Numbered from the stretch's first letter, positions 1 through 5,779 are shown. The stretch: DNA of 29,644 nucleotides from GCA-020343675 sp964462945 (GCA_964462945.1 CAYWZW010000065.1:1-29644); one strand, 5' to 3'. A program made the numbers and translations. The notes: generated from the letters alone by a model not told the origin.

Positions 1-859
1 TCTGGCTCTGCCTGGTCGCATTGTTCACGTCGTCGAGATTGTCACCCAAATAGACGTTGTGCGAGACGGCGAGGTCTCCCGCCTTCCAGGAAAGGGTAAC
101 CCACGTCCCGCTAAGCACAGCGCCGTCGGGCGGGTCGGGACCGAAGGCATAGGGCCACGGCTCACCTGCCATAGCGCTTAGAATTTCGATTTCCGATAGA
201 GCGTGGCTGTAAATCCTGGCGTCGTCAGCGGCACCATACCAAGGGATCCAGCCTTCGTAGCCGATGAATAACTTGCCGTTGCTCTTCTGGAAATTCGGCA
301 GCGGATCTCTGTCCGTTTCCTGCCCATTCAAGTAGCATGTCGCGTCGGTACCGTTGACAACACCTGTGACATGATACCATTCTCCCACTTCCAGGTTCTG
401 TCCCACGCTGACCCACACACTGGCGCCGGAGACAGGATTGAACTGGAATCCCAAGTAGCCGGGGGTGCCCACCGCCTTGTATCTGAGCTGCCAGCTCCAA
501 CCCGGGCCGCTCTCGGCCTTGGCGAACACGCCCGGGTTTGTTGTATGTGTTTCTCCGACGACGGCAGTCCGGGCCCAAATCATAATGGTGATGGGAGCGG
601 TAATATCCAGACTGGGATCGTTGCCCAAGTCCACCCGGTCGTCGCCATCGAATTCCAGGGCCAGGCCGCTTACGCCTGACACCCATTGGGGGTTTCCGAC
701 GATCGTTCCGTTGTGCCCCTTGCCGCTTGCATCGGACACGGTGGTGCCGGAGCCTTCGTCCAGCTTCCACCAGCCGACCAGGTCTGCCTTGGCTGTGCTC
801 GTGAGAACCAGACCCAGCACCAAGACGAGAGACATCGAGCACGTCAATTGTCTGTACAT
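1..859 (-). CDS. Secreted LamG-domain (concanavalin A-like lectin/glucanase fold) protein, 3' part cut off by window edge
   Basis: The frame is open from ATG at 859 to the left edge (286 codons seen). The protein starts with a signal peptide (about residues 1-26, hydrophobic core VLVLGLVLTSTAKA). A LamG jelly-roll domain follows, recognisable by LVGWWKLDEGSG, a GLALEFDGDDRVDLG strand, the WARTAV strand and the EWYHVTGVVNGTDATCYLNG segment, and ends near DDARIYSHALSEIEI (about residue 230). After it comes the HNVYLGDNLDDVN segment that often follows LamG domains in large planctomycete surface proteins. The function is probably carbohydrate or cell-surface binding; no catalytic domain is visible. 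The start is supported by a GGAGG ribosome site just upstream and a promoter at 966-995. A 216-codon frame over the same DNA is only a shadow. Confidence 0.85.
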   Translation of the reverse strand, partial: MYRQLTCSMSLVLVLGLVLTSTAKADLVGWWKLDEGSGTTVSDASGKGHNGTIVGNPQWVSGVSGLALEFDGDDRVDLGNDPSLDITAPITIMIWARTAVVGETHTTNPGVFAKAESGPGWSWQLRYKAVGTPGYLGFQFNPVSGASVWVSVGQNLEVGEWYHVTGVVNGTDATCYLNGQETDRDPLPNFQKSNGKLFIGYEGWIPWYGAADDARIYSHALSEIEILSAMAGEPWPYAFGPDPPDGAVLSGTWVTLSWKAGDLAVSHNVYLGDNLDDVNNATRQSQ

Positions 860-965
860 AAGAGTCCTCCTCCAAAGAATCGTTCAGTAAACAGGGGGCA
901 CCTCCTCTCCGAAGGCAAATGCCCCGGATACCCGCCTACATGAGCGCACGCTTCTCGAATACTAA

Positions 966-995
966 AATATACCAGATTCATCGCTTGGCCGTCAA
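966..995 (-). promoter_or_regulatory. Sigma-70-type promoter for the LamG gene
   Basis: On the minus strand the sequence reads TTGACG at 995-990, an 18-base spacer, then TATATT at 971-966. It lies about 105 bases upstream of the LamG start with no gene in between. Predicted from sequence only. Confidence 0.6.
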
Positions 996-1171
996 GAGGA
1001 ATCGCCGGATTGTCCTTTTTATAAGAGCTTGAAATGTGAAGACGTTCCTGGTATTTTAGTAGGCTTTATGGTCGCAGGATAATAGTTGTGGTTGACATTA
1101 CCTCGTGTGAGATCTCGATTGAGATAGATGGTTAAACACTTTTTTATTCGGCTTTTATGAAGGAGGCCACT

Positions 1172-1819
1172 ATGAAACGGTTCAGATTGTTGATTCCGGC
1201 TGTGTGTGTCGCTGTAATTGGTTTTGACGTGCTCTCGGTCTATTCCGGCCAGCAGCAGAACAAGAGCGACGCATTTCGCCGGGACTTCATCAAGAACTTC
1301 CATCGCACCGGGCTGAACACGACGGTCGGCGATGCCATGATGCTGCGAATATTGGTCGAGAGCACAAGGGCCAAATGCGGCGTCGAGGTGGGATCGGCCA
1401 GCGGCTTTGGAGCCATCAATATGGGAATCGCCTTCGAGCGGACCGGCGGGCACCTTTATACCCTTGAAATCAACCCGCAGAGCGCAAGAGAATGCCGGGA
1501 AAATCTGCAGAAGGTCGGCCTGGAGAATACAGTGACCTGCGTAGAAGGGGACGCCCTCAAGACGCTACCGACGCTCGAAGGTGAGTTTGATTTTATTTTC
1601 ATCGATGCTCTCAAGAGCGATTATCTCAAATATCTCAAACTCATAGAGGCAAAGCTAAAACCCGGTGCCGTGGTTGTTGCCGACAATGTCATCCGTTCCG
1701 CCGACGCGATGAAGGATTTTCTGGACTACATACAAAACAGCCCCGACTACGACACGGTCATTATCCGTGCCTCGATGGAAAAGAACGACGGCATGTCGGT
1801 CAGCTACAAGATCCGCTAA
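1172..1819 (+). CDS. Membrane-anchored or exported class I SAM-dependent O-methyltransferase-like protein
   Basis: The product is 215 residues. A short hydrophobic N-terminus (LLIPAVCVAVIGFDVLSV) looks like a signal peptide or anchor. A Rossmann methyltransferase domain follows, with motif I VEVGSASGFGA (SAM binding), an acidic strand end YTLEIN, EGDALKTL, then FIFIDALKSDY and the VVVADNV strand. This pattern is that of catechol/caffeoyl-CoA O-methyltransferase relatives (Methyltransf_24 type). The substrate is unknown. An export signal on a SAM-dependent enzyme is odd, since SAM is cytoplasmic, so the enzyme may stay anchored facing inward. The start at 1172 is preferred over the in-frame ATG at 1157 because AGGAGG lies at 1161-1166. 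It is divergent from the LamG gene and appears monocistronic. Confidence 0.75.
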   Translation: MKRFRLLIPAVCVAVIGFDVLSVYSGQQQNKSDAFRRDFIKNFHRTGLNTTVGDAMMLRILVESTRAKCGVEVGSASGFGAINMGIAFERTGGHLYTLEINPQSARECRENLQKVGLENTVTCVEGDALKTLPTLEGEFDFIFIDALKSDYLKYLKLIEAKLKPGAVVVADNVIRSADAMKDFLDYIQNSPDYDTVIIRASMEKNDGMSVSYKIR

Positions 1820-1910
1820 GCACGGAGTAACCCGGCAGACAATGGCCTTGCCATGCACAGGGCAGCGACGCGGCCTGCGGCCGAAGGTATGCTCCTGGCG
1901 GATGATGGGC

Positions 1911-2327
1911 CTATTGGGGTTTCTTCTCCGTGGCCGTCAGCCGGCCTCTTGGGTACGTTGTTAATCGGTCGTCAATGCGGGCCCAGGGTACGGCCATCTC
2001 TGTCCAGATCTGACAGATCGGTTTGACGAGGGCCGGATCGTCCAGGCTGCCCGCCTTGATATAGACAAACTCCGGGTGAGCCGGTGATCTCGTAAACAAC
2101 GGGGATCCACATTCCGGACAGAACTCCCGTGTGATCTCGTTGCCACTCTCGGCAATCTTGGTGTAGGCCTTGACGTGGCCGGAAACGATGCGCAGCGCAT
2201 CTACGCGGGCACGTACGCCGATGCTGAACGCGCTGCCCGTGGTTCGTCTGCAGTCCGGACAATGGCAGTAATTCGCGCCCCCGGGATCGCCCGCGTGCTC
2301 ATACCGCACGTAGCCGCAGAGGCATCC
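1911..2327 (-). pseudogene. GFA-family (glutathione-dependent formaldehyde-activating enzyme-like) gene, 5' end lost
   Basis: The frame encodes a Zn-binding GFA protein: GCLCGYVRYEHAG, then YCHCPDCRRTTGSAFS, then REFCPECGSPLF. These are the three Cys clusters that bind zinc in this family. The first cluster (CLC, codons at 2324-2316) lies upstream of the only possible start, a GTG at 2309. An in-frame TGA sits at 2366-2364 with no ATG, GTG or TTG between it and the first cluster. The beginning of the gene is therefore missing. The break, near 2327, abuts the 3' end of an unrelated plus-strand frame, which points to a recombination junction at the distal end of the cassette island. A GTG start at 2309 would give a 132-residue protein lacking one metal cluster, probably non-functional. 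Confidence 0.65.
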
Positions 2328-2329
2328 GC

Positions 2330-2428
2330 GGCGACTACGTGGAGGAGTGGACGGTCTTCTGGATCACCGCGCACTTCCTGAACGCCGCCGCCCAGTTCAA
2401 GGAGCCTGGCCTGTCCCTCACGGATTAA
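2330..2428 (+). pseudogene. 3' fragment of an unidentified gene
   Basis: Thirty-two codons and a TAA read GDYVEEWTVFWITAHFLNAA and on to EPGLSLTD. The composition (W, F, amphipathic helix) is protein-like, while the overlapping antisense frame is not. There is no start or N-terminal part. It meets the truncated GFA gene head-on at about 2328, so both are remnants fused by a rearrangement. I do not recognise the family. Confidence 0.4.
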
Positions 2429-2455
2429 AGCACCGTCAGGCTAAAACGCCAACAC

Positions 2456-2511
2456 AGAGCCATTTCATCAAAGCAAAGTCGTAGTGTGTGTCTTTGTTTC
2501 TTCGGCCAACG
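2456..2511. repeat. 56-bp island repeat, copy A
   Basis: This is one of three gap-free 56-bp copies (also at 3243-3298 and 5445-5500), about 80% alike by eye. All share the core CATCRAAGCAAAGYCGTA. Each ends at an AACG that abuts a palindrome at the end of a minus-strand gene. In the plus-strand frame all three place a stop codon at the same point (here TAG after HFIKAKS). The repeat is therefore either an old 3' coding end plus recombination-site flank, or a conserved cassette leader. Confidence 0.7.
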
Positions 2512-2567
2512 CCCGAGCTAACCGGCGCGCCGCTTTTTCGCGTCCCCGGTTGGGTGACTTGCTGGGC
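2504..2567 (-). repeat. Putative degenerate attC-like site A, after brnA
   Basis: On the minus strand an ACCCAAC or GCCCAGC left end precedes AACCGG ... CCGGTT arms around a GC-rich core. The site closes with GTTGGCC at 2510-2504. The brnA stop lies inside it, as is common for cassette genes. It fits the attC consensus less well than the site at 4489-4569. Confidence 0.4.
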
Positions 2568-2784
2568 GCAAAGTTTTCTTGGCAATTCGGATTAGGGACA
2601 GCAGCGCACTGTTCACAGCTTTTTGATTGGGGAAAGCTCGAGCGACTTCCGGTTCAAGTACAACAACGTTTGATGATTCACGGAGACGTTCGGCATATTT
2701 GCCCCGCACGAGCCCCTTGGGAAAGTCCGACCGCTTGTACTCGGCACGCAATTCGCCTTTATCTGTTTGTTTAGCTTTCTTCAT
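2518..2784 (-). CDS. brnA: BrnA-like antitoxin
   Basis: An 88-residue protein with the BrnA layout: a charged N-terminus (MKKAKQTDKGELRAEYKRSDF), the GLVRGKYAERLRESSNVVVLEPEVARAFP core, then a short helical tail (VNSALLSLIRIAKK). BrnA proteins neutralise BrnT and repress their own promoter through a ribbon-helix-helix fold. The order toxin-then-antitoxin and the 14-base overlap with the upstream brnT stop match known brnTA operons. The gene ends inside attC-like site A, so the pair travels as one cassette. Family recognition is good; activity is not shown. Confidence 0.8.
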   Translation of the reverse strand: MKKAKQTDKGELRAEYKRSDFPKGLVRGKYAERLRESSNVVVLEPEVARAFPNQKAVNSALLSLIRIAKKTLRPASHPTGDAKKRRAG

Positions 2785-3043
2785 ATAGCTTTCGCTCTCC
2801 TTTGCTCGCCAAACGAGCGCTTATGATTCGGATCGTCTCATGTTCTTCCGTGTGAGCCACCACCAAGAGCCGACCTCGGGCCGAGACCCCAAAGGTGATA
2901 TATCGATCTTCGGTCACGGAGTGATCCGGATCAGCACCCGTTGTTGCCAGGGGATCACTCACGGCGGTTGCGGCTTCCTCGAAGGAGACTCTGTGTTTCC
3001 GTAAGTTTGTTCTGGCCTTCTTGGGATCCCATTCGATTTTCAT
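2771..3043 (-). CDS. brnT: BrnT-family ribonuclease toxin
   Basis: A 90-residue protein with the family signature: MKIEWDPKKARTNLRKHRVSFEEAA without gaps, then DPDHSVTEDRYITFGVSARGRLLVVAHTE and a closing IRIISARLASKGERKLYE. BrnT has a RelE-like fold and cleaves RNA to stop growth until it is bound by BrnA. The ATG at 3043 gives the usual BrnT start. A longer frame exists upstream but its extra sequence is unlike the family. A TATAAT box ends six bases before the ATG, so the transcript may be leaderless. The gene overlaps brnA by 14 bases. A reversed DUF2442 remnant lies just upstream in the same cassette. Confidence 0.85.
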   Translation of the reverse strand: MKIEWDPKKARTNLRKHRVSFEEAATAVSDPLATTGADPDHSVTEDRYITFGVSARGRLLVVAHTEEHETIRIISARLASKGERKLYEES

Positions 3044-3049
3044 TGCTTG

Positions 3050-3079
3050 ATTATACCCTAATTCTGACATCAACACCAA
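3050..3079 (-). promoter_or_regulatory. Promoter of brnTA, likely leaderless mRNA
   Basis: The minus strand reads TTGGTG at 3079-3074, an 18-base spacer, then TATAAT at 3055-3050. The brnT ATG begins at 3043, about where transcription should start, and no ribosome site precedes it. Confidence 0.5.
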
Positions 3080-3094
3080 CGAAAAACTCAGTGG

Positions 3095-3271
3095 CCGCAC
3101 ACATGGTACCCGAGACTTCTGAATGCGACGCAGGACCGGGGAGACCACTGGGAACCCTCGGGTGGAAGCTACGCCATTCACTGGCCCGACGTTGACGAAG
3201 ACCTCAGCACGGAAGGATTGCTTCGAGGCTCCCCCGCCCCCAAGAGCCAGTGCATCGAAGCAAAGTCGTAG
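3095..3271 (+). pseudogene. DUF2442 gene remnant (3' end), opposite to the island genes
   Basis: The plus strand encodes WYPRLLNATQ, a DHWEPSGGSYAIHWPDVDE stretch, DLSTEGLLRG and a PAPKSQCIEAKS tail with TAG at 3269-3271. This is a typical DUF2442 C-terminal half (partner or antitoxin-like proteins often next to DUF4160). The N-terminal half is absent: upstream codons drift out of frame near 3095 and run into the brnT promoter. Its 3' end forms part of 56-bp repeat copy B. It reads against the surrounding cassettes, so it is a fossil of an earlier insertion or inversion. Confidence 0.6.
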
Positions 3272-3298
3272 CATGTGCCTCTGCCTCTCCGGCGAACG
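3243..3298. repeat. 56-bp island repeat, copy B
   Basis: See copy A. Here the repeat overlaps the last codons and stop of the DUF2442 remnant (PKSQCIEAKS, TAG) and ends at GGCGAACG, the edge of attC-like site B. Confidence 0.75.
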
Positions 3299-3368
3299 GC
3301 GAGCGTGACCCTCGTTTCACCCGGCGTCCGCGCCGGGTGAAACGTAGGTGTCCACGCTCTTGTTGGGC
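3291..3368 (-). repeat. Putative attC site B, overlapping the 3' end of the NDT/TIR-like gene
   Basis: The minus strand reads GCCCAAC at 3368-3362 (a perfect RYYYAAC). Next come a GAGCGTGGAC arm and a perfect 13-base-stem hairpin (arms CACCCGGCG / CGCCGGGTG). The returning arm GTCACGCTC and GTTCGCC at 3297-3291 close it. The 5' arm carries one extra G relative to the 3' arm, like the extrahelical base of attC L''. The right end departs from GTTRRRY. The inner hairpin could also work as a transcription terminator. Confidence 0.55.
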
Positions 3369-4465
3369 TCCGTCTTCTGGATCTCTGATTCCGCCTTCGT
3401 GAAACTGCCTGGGTAGATCTGTCGCTTTGCGGACTGCGGGAGCAATGAGGTCATGACGATGAGTTCCCGGAATCTGTCCAGGTATTCCTGCTGTTCCGGT
3501 GTGTTCGCCGTTGCGAGCGCGGCAAGGAGAATATCTGTCATATGCTCCAGTAGGAGAGCGTCCTTTATGAACTGAACGGGCACCCATGCCTCCGGCATCG
3601 TCCAAAGGTAGTCCGTTGCCAGATAGCGAGCATGGAAATGGTTCAGGATCGTGTTGAAAGCAACCGGCAGAGGATCGGGTAGGATTTCGTGTAGAGGCGG
3701 GTCCTGCACGTAAGCGATGAGCGCCGGTGGTGAAGCAGGATGGAACAGAAAAGACCGCCAATTCACGTCCTTGAGTTCCGCTTTTCGTTCCTCAATGACC
3801 GTGAGAACGCCAACCGCGCTCATGGTCATTGAATCAACGTCTCCAGAAAGCTCAATTCCAGTCACGTTCCGGATGAACATGTAAAGAGCACTTGCCGCAG
3901 CTATGGACAGACTGTGGAAACCTCCCGTGAGTCCGTTCAACACTGCCGCTGCTCTACGGAGCGTGATCGTCCGAATGACAATGGGCGAAGTTTCCAGCAC
4001 GCGCAGAACGGGTGACATGTAGTGCTCTTCCCCCGTCTCATACTTCTTCAACTTCTGAATCAGGTATTGCTCCAGTCCACCGTACTGAAACGGGCTGTAC
4101 TCGAAGACGAAGAAGCCGCTGATGTCAAAAATCGTCTTGTTGTCGGGATGGCGCTCCCGAATGAGAATGACCGGGGCGTTGGAGACGGCCAGGCGCAGGC
4201 CAAGCTCGTACATCACGTTCGGATTAGCGTGCGGTCCTGAAAGGTCGCAGATCACGATGTCTGCCGAAAACAGGCGATGGATTATTGCCTCAGTAATGTT
4301 GAACGTGTCGTCTGATCGGGCGACGACATACCGATGGGCGAAGTCAGTGTGCGACTCGATAGCATCCTTGATGTTCGTCAGGAAGAAGGCGGTGAGGTCG
4401 TCGCGATTCCGGGTGGGTGTTTCCCGAAATGGCATTATCACGAAGATTGACTTGGTTTGCGTCAT
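3317..4465 (-). CDS. Nucleoside 2-deoxyribosyltransferase-like / TIR-like effector with unknown C-terminal domain
   Basis: A 382-residue protein. Residues 1-150 form a Rossmann-like domain with KSIFVIMPFRE at the start, then ADIVICDLSGPHANPNVMYE and LGLRLA, then PVILIRE. The D-L-S, N-P-N and Y-E-L-G pattern is typical of NDT/SLOG/TIR-like nucleotide hydrolases; the Glu of YELG would be the catalytic acid. Relatives are often effectors in anti-phage systems, degrading NAD or nucleotides. Residues 150-382 are mostly helical (one segment GFHSLSIAAASALYMF may be buried) and I do not recognise them; they could be the sensor part. The start at 4465 is chosen because the earlier ATG at 4483 sits right beside the attC end with no ribosome site. 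The gene is a single-gene cassette between two attC-like sites. Confidence 0.65.
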   Translation of the reverse strand: MTQTKSIFVIMPFRETPTRNRDDLTAFFLTNIKDAIESHTDFAHRYVVARSDDTFNITEAIIHRLFSADIVICDLSGPHANPNVMYELGLRLAVSNAPVILIRERHPDNKTIFDISGFFVFEYSPFQYGGLEQYLIQKLKKYETGEEHYMSPVLRVLETSPIVIRTITLRRAAAVLNGLTGGFHSLSIAAASALYMFIRNVTGIELSGDVDSMTMSAVGVLTVIEERKAELKDVNWRSFLFHPASPPALIAYVQDPPLHEILPDPLPVAFNTILNHFHARYLATDYLWTMPEAWVPVQFIKDALLLEHMTDILLAALATANTPEQQEYLDRFRELIVMTSLLPQSAKRQIYPGSFTKAESEIQKTEPNKSVDTYVSPGADAG

Positions 4466-4488
4466 CGCGTCTTTCTCTGGCATTTGCA

Positions 4489-4569
4489 GCCCAACGTTGC
4501 CCATAACCGGCGAGCGCAATAGGCGCAGAGCGCCACTTGCGCGAGTCCGGGTTGATGGGCGGGTTAGGC
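4489..4569 (-). repeat. attC recombination site of an integron gene cassette (81 bp)
   Basis: Read on the minus strand, R'' is GCCTAAC (4569-4563) and R' is GTTGGGC (4495-4489). Inside them GCCCATCAACCCGG pairs with CCGGTTATGGGC. Two unpaired C's sit on the 5' arm, as extrahelical bases do in attC. GCGCAA/TTGCGC and GGCGC/GCGCC then form the tip around TCT. The GIY-YIG stop lies 4 bases before R'' and the next gene starts 24 bases after R', the normal spacing in a cassette array. This is the best site in the window. Confidence 0.85.
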
Positions 4570-4573
4570 GTTA

Positions 4574-5047
4574 TCACGACAAGTCTTCAATGATCGTTTT
4601 TACGCGGGACCTAGAGAGTCTATCGAACTCGCCATATCGCGGCTTCATGCGATGTCCAGTTCCGTTACACAGAGGTTTGGCGTCAAACAATTCTCCGAAC
4701 ATGATAATCAAGGCGCGCTCCAGCAATATCGGAGGTGCCCTGTGCCACGTTTGGCGCATGTCAATTTGATCCGACGGATAGTGAACTAGACGCGCCTGAA
4801 AGGAGTAGACGCCATGTTCGGACAGTATTTTGTCGGCTCTCTCAGAGGCGCTGCCCGTCACGCGAGCGATTCCCTTTTCAGTTTTACCGATATACACAAT
4901 ACGTGAGCGGCCGTTCGGATACTTTAGCTTTCGGTCAGCAGCAAAGACGTAGACAAGGACGTCTTGCTTTGTCGAGGATCGTGTAACCGTTAATGCAGGT
5001 TCACGTCTGAGACTCAGGCTGATCCGACGATGCTTCTTGGTTACCAC
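4574..5047 (-). CDS. GIY-YIG superfamily nuclease-like protein (cassette gene)
   Basis: A 157-residue protein. The GIY-YIG core is seen as VLVYVFAADR, then RIVYIGKTEKG about 18 residues later. Arg and Ser residues follow (ARVTGSASERADKI), then a helix with a candidate metal-binding Glu (LLERALIIMFGEL) and a conserved-looking Asn in AKPLCNGTGH. This is the order of the GIY-YIG fold (V-Y-V, Y-I-G, R, E, N), with the first motif in variant form. Members cut DNA in repair, homing, restriction and phage defence. The GTG at 5047 is taken as start because AAAGG lies 7 bases upstream; an upstream TTG would fall inside the recombination site. The gene lies between two cassette junctions and stops 4 bases before the attC site. 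The biological role is unknown. Confidence 0.65.
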   Translation of the reverse strand: MVTKKHRRISLSLRREPALTVTRSSTKQDVLVYVFAADRKLKYPNGRSRIVYIGKTEKGIARVTGSASERADKILSEHGVYSFQARLVHYPSDQIDMRQTWHRAPPILLERALIIMFGELFDAKPLCNGTGHRMKPRYGEFDRLSRSRVKTIIEDLS

Positions 5048-5068
5048 CGCGATGCCTTTCTGTGCAAC

Positions 5069-5098
5069 GCCTAACAATAATTAGACTGACCCGCATAA
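5069..5098 (-). repeat. Cassette-junction repeat 1 (GTTAGGC end with 21-bp conserved block)
   Basis: The plus-strand 21-mer starting GCCTAACAATAATTAGACTG is identical at 5069-5089 and 6247-6267; a 16/21 relative is at 7734-7754. Read on the minus strand it ends in GTTAGGC, a perfect GTTRRRY, and a minus-strand gene begins shortly after in each case. Here the flank also holds CTGACCCGCATAA (5086-5098). That matches inversely TTATGCGGATCAG at 5215-5227 (12 of 13), which could be the arms of a long (about 160-bp) attC. Confidence 0.55.
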
Positions 5099-5230
5099 GA
5101 TGCGGAACTCTTGTTTCTTGCCCGTATAAGACGCCATTGGACCGAGTGACCATGGCATACTAAGCCTTTTGTCTACCGCTGGTTGCGCTTTATCTCGCGG
5201 TTTATCACGGCGTTTTATGCGGATCAGCAT
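5081..5230 (-). CDS. Small basic protein, 49 residues, unknown
   Basis: The ATG at 5230 has an excellent ribosome site (AAGGAGG, 7 bases upstream) and lies behind the promoter at 5367-5395, so translation is plausible. The protein begins MLIRIKRRDKPRDKAQP, is basic at the N-terminus, and ends in the cassette-junction repeat (ILCGSV, TAA at 5083-5081). It starts 20 bases after the stop of the integrase remnant. No family is recognised. Both ends of the ORF coincide with the inverted arms described for junction repeat 1, so it may instead be a recombination site that happens to be open. Confidence 0.4.
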   Translation of the reverse strand: MLIRIKRRDKPRDKAQPAVDKRLSMPWSLGPMASYTGKKQEFRILCGSV

Positions 5231-5250
5231 AATAATCCTCCTTCCTTGTC

Positions 5251-5340
5251 TCAAAGCCCGTCTACCGGACTGCGCACGCCAGCCAGTCCCCGGTTGAGGA
5301 CATGGGTATAGATCATCGTCGTCCTGTGCACTCCCAACAT
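5251..5340 (-). pseudogene. 3' end of an integron-integrase-type tyrosine recombinase
   Basis: The minus strand encodes HRTTMIYTHVLNRG, LAGVRSP and VDGL, then TGA at 5253-5251. This is the C-terminal box of IntI-like tyrosine recombinases, with the catalytic Tyr in MIYTHVL and the VRSP tail. The usual LLGHxDVxTT lead-in is reduced to MLGVHRTT, and the rest of the enzyme (about 300 residues with the R-H-R residues) is absent. Upstream is promoter DNA instead. It reads in the same direction as the cassettes, whereas intI is normally divergent from the array, so it has been displaced or inverted. Confidence 0.7.
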
Positions 5341-5366
5341 CCGATTCTTCTTCGCCTGCTGCGAGA

Positions 5367-5395
5367 ATCATAACACGCTACATCGGTCAATGCAA
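5367..5395 (-). promoter_or_regulatory. Conserved cassette promoter P1
   Basis: The minus strand has TTGCAT at 5395-5390, a 17-base spacer, and TATGAT at 5372-5367. The same hexamers (TTGCAT, TATCAT), spacing and much of the flank recur at 6909-6881 before DUF4160. The whole 76-bp blocks 5330-5405 and 6844-6919 align without gaps at roughly two thirds identity. P1 would drive the 49-residue ORF and perhaps the downstream cassettes. Confidence 0.6.
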
Positions 5396-5444
5396 GAGAA
5401 TCAACCAAAAATACATCAGATTTTTGCCTACTTGCCCGCACCCA

Positions 5445-5500
5445 AGAGCCAGTTCATCGAAGCAAAGCCGTAACAGGTGCCTTTGTCGCTCCACCGAACG
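5445..5500. repeat. 56-bp island repeat, copy C
   Basis: See copy A. The plus strand reads PAPKSQFIEAKP and stops with TAA at 5471-5473, aligned with the stops in the other copies. A short plus-strand frame from ATG 5390 (27 codons) runs into it, but there is no ribosome site and I do not call it a gene. Confidence 0.75.
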
Positions 5501-5563
5501 TGAAATTAAGCCTCGCGCCAGCCGGCGCGGTTGTCCACATCGCGCTTAGATTTATTGTTGGGC
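5493..5563 (-). repeat. Putative attC site C, after the small membrane protein gene
   Basis: The minus strand reads GCCCAAC at 5563-5557 (RYYYAAC). Next are the arm AAATCTAAGC, a CGCGCC/GGCGCG tip, the returning arm GCTTAATTT, and GTTCGGT at 5499-5493. The 5' arm again carries one extra base (C) compared with the 3' arm. The preceding gene stops 15 bases before the site. The GTT end departs from GTTRRRY. Confidence 0.55.
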
Positions 5564-5578
5564 GATTCCACCTTACTT

Positions 5579-5770
5579 TTACCGATGAACTTCTGGATTT
5601 TTCCATGTACGGATTGCACCAATTATCAGGATGATGCAAGCAACTACTCCGAGCACGATTACCTGGCCGCGCGACATATCGAAGAGGATCAACGTAACGC
5701 CAAAGAGGATTGCCAGTCCGACAACCCACACCATCATCAGTTTTAGAAAGGTCTGTCGGGGACTTAACAT
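5579..5770 (-). CDS. Small two-helix membrane protein, unknown
   Basis: A 63-residue protein with two predicted membrane helices, LMMVWVVGLAILFGVTLIL and VIVLGVVACIILIIGAI, separated by a short polar turn (FDMSRG), and a charged tail (RTWKNPEVHR). It starts 10 bases after the stop of the upstream 150-residue protein with an AAGG ribosome site, so the two share a cassette and probably a function. No family is recognised. Small membrane proteins are common in cassette arrays; it could be an immunity protein or a holin-like effector, but nothing here shows which. Confidence 0.6.
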   Translation of the reverse strand: MLSPRQTFLKLMMVWVVGLAILFGVTLILFDMSRGQVIVLGVVACIILIIGAIRTWKNPEVHR

Positions 5771-5779
5771 ACCTGTACC

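Noticed and set aside
225..875. 216-codon minus-strand frame
   Set aside because: Arg/Gly-rich shadow of the LamG gene, which lies in another frame with a signal peptide, ribosome site and recognisable domain.
1092..1130. Promoter (TTGACA at 1092-1097) for the methyltransferase gene
   Set aside because: The -35 is perfect but no acceptable -10 lies 16-19 bases downstream.
5390..5473. 27-codon plus-strand ORF ending in the 56-bp repeat
   Set aside because: No ribosome site; the aligned stop is a property of the repeat, and the upstream sequence matches promoter P1 on the other strand.
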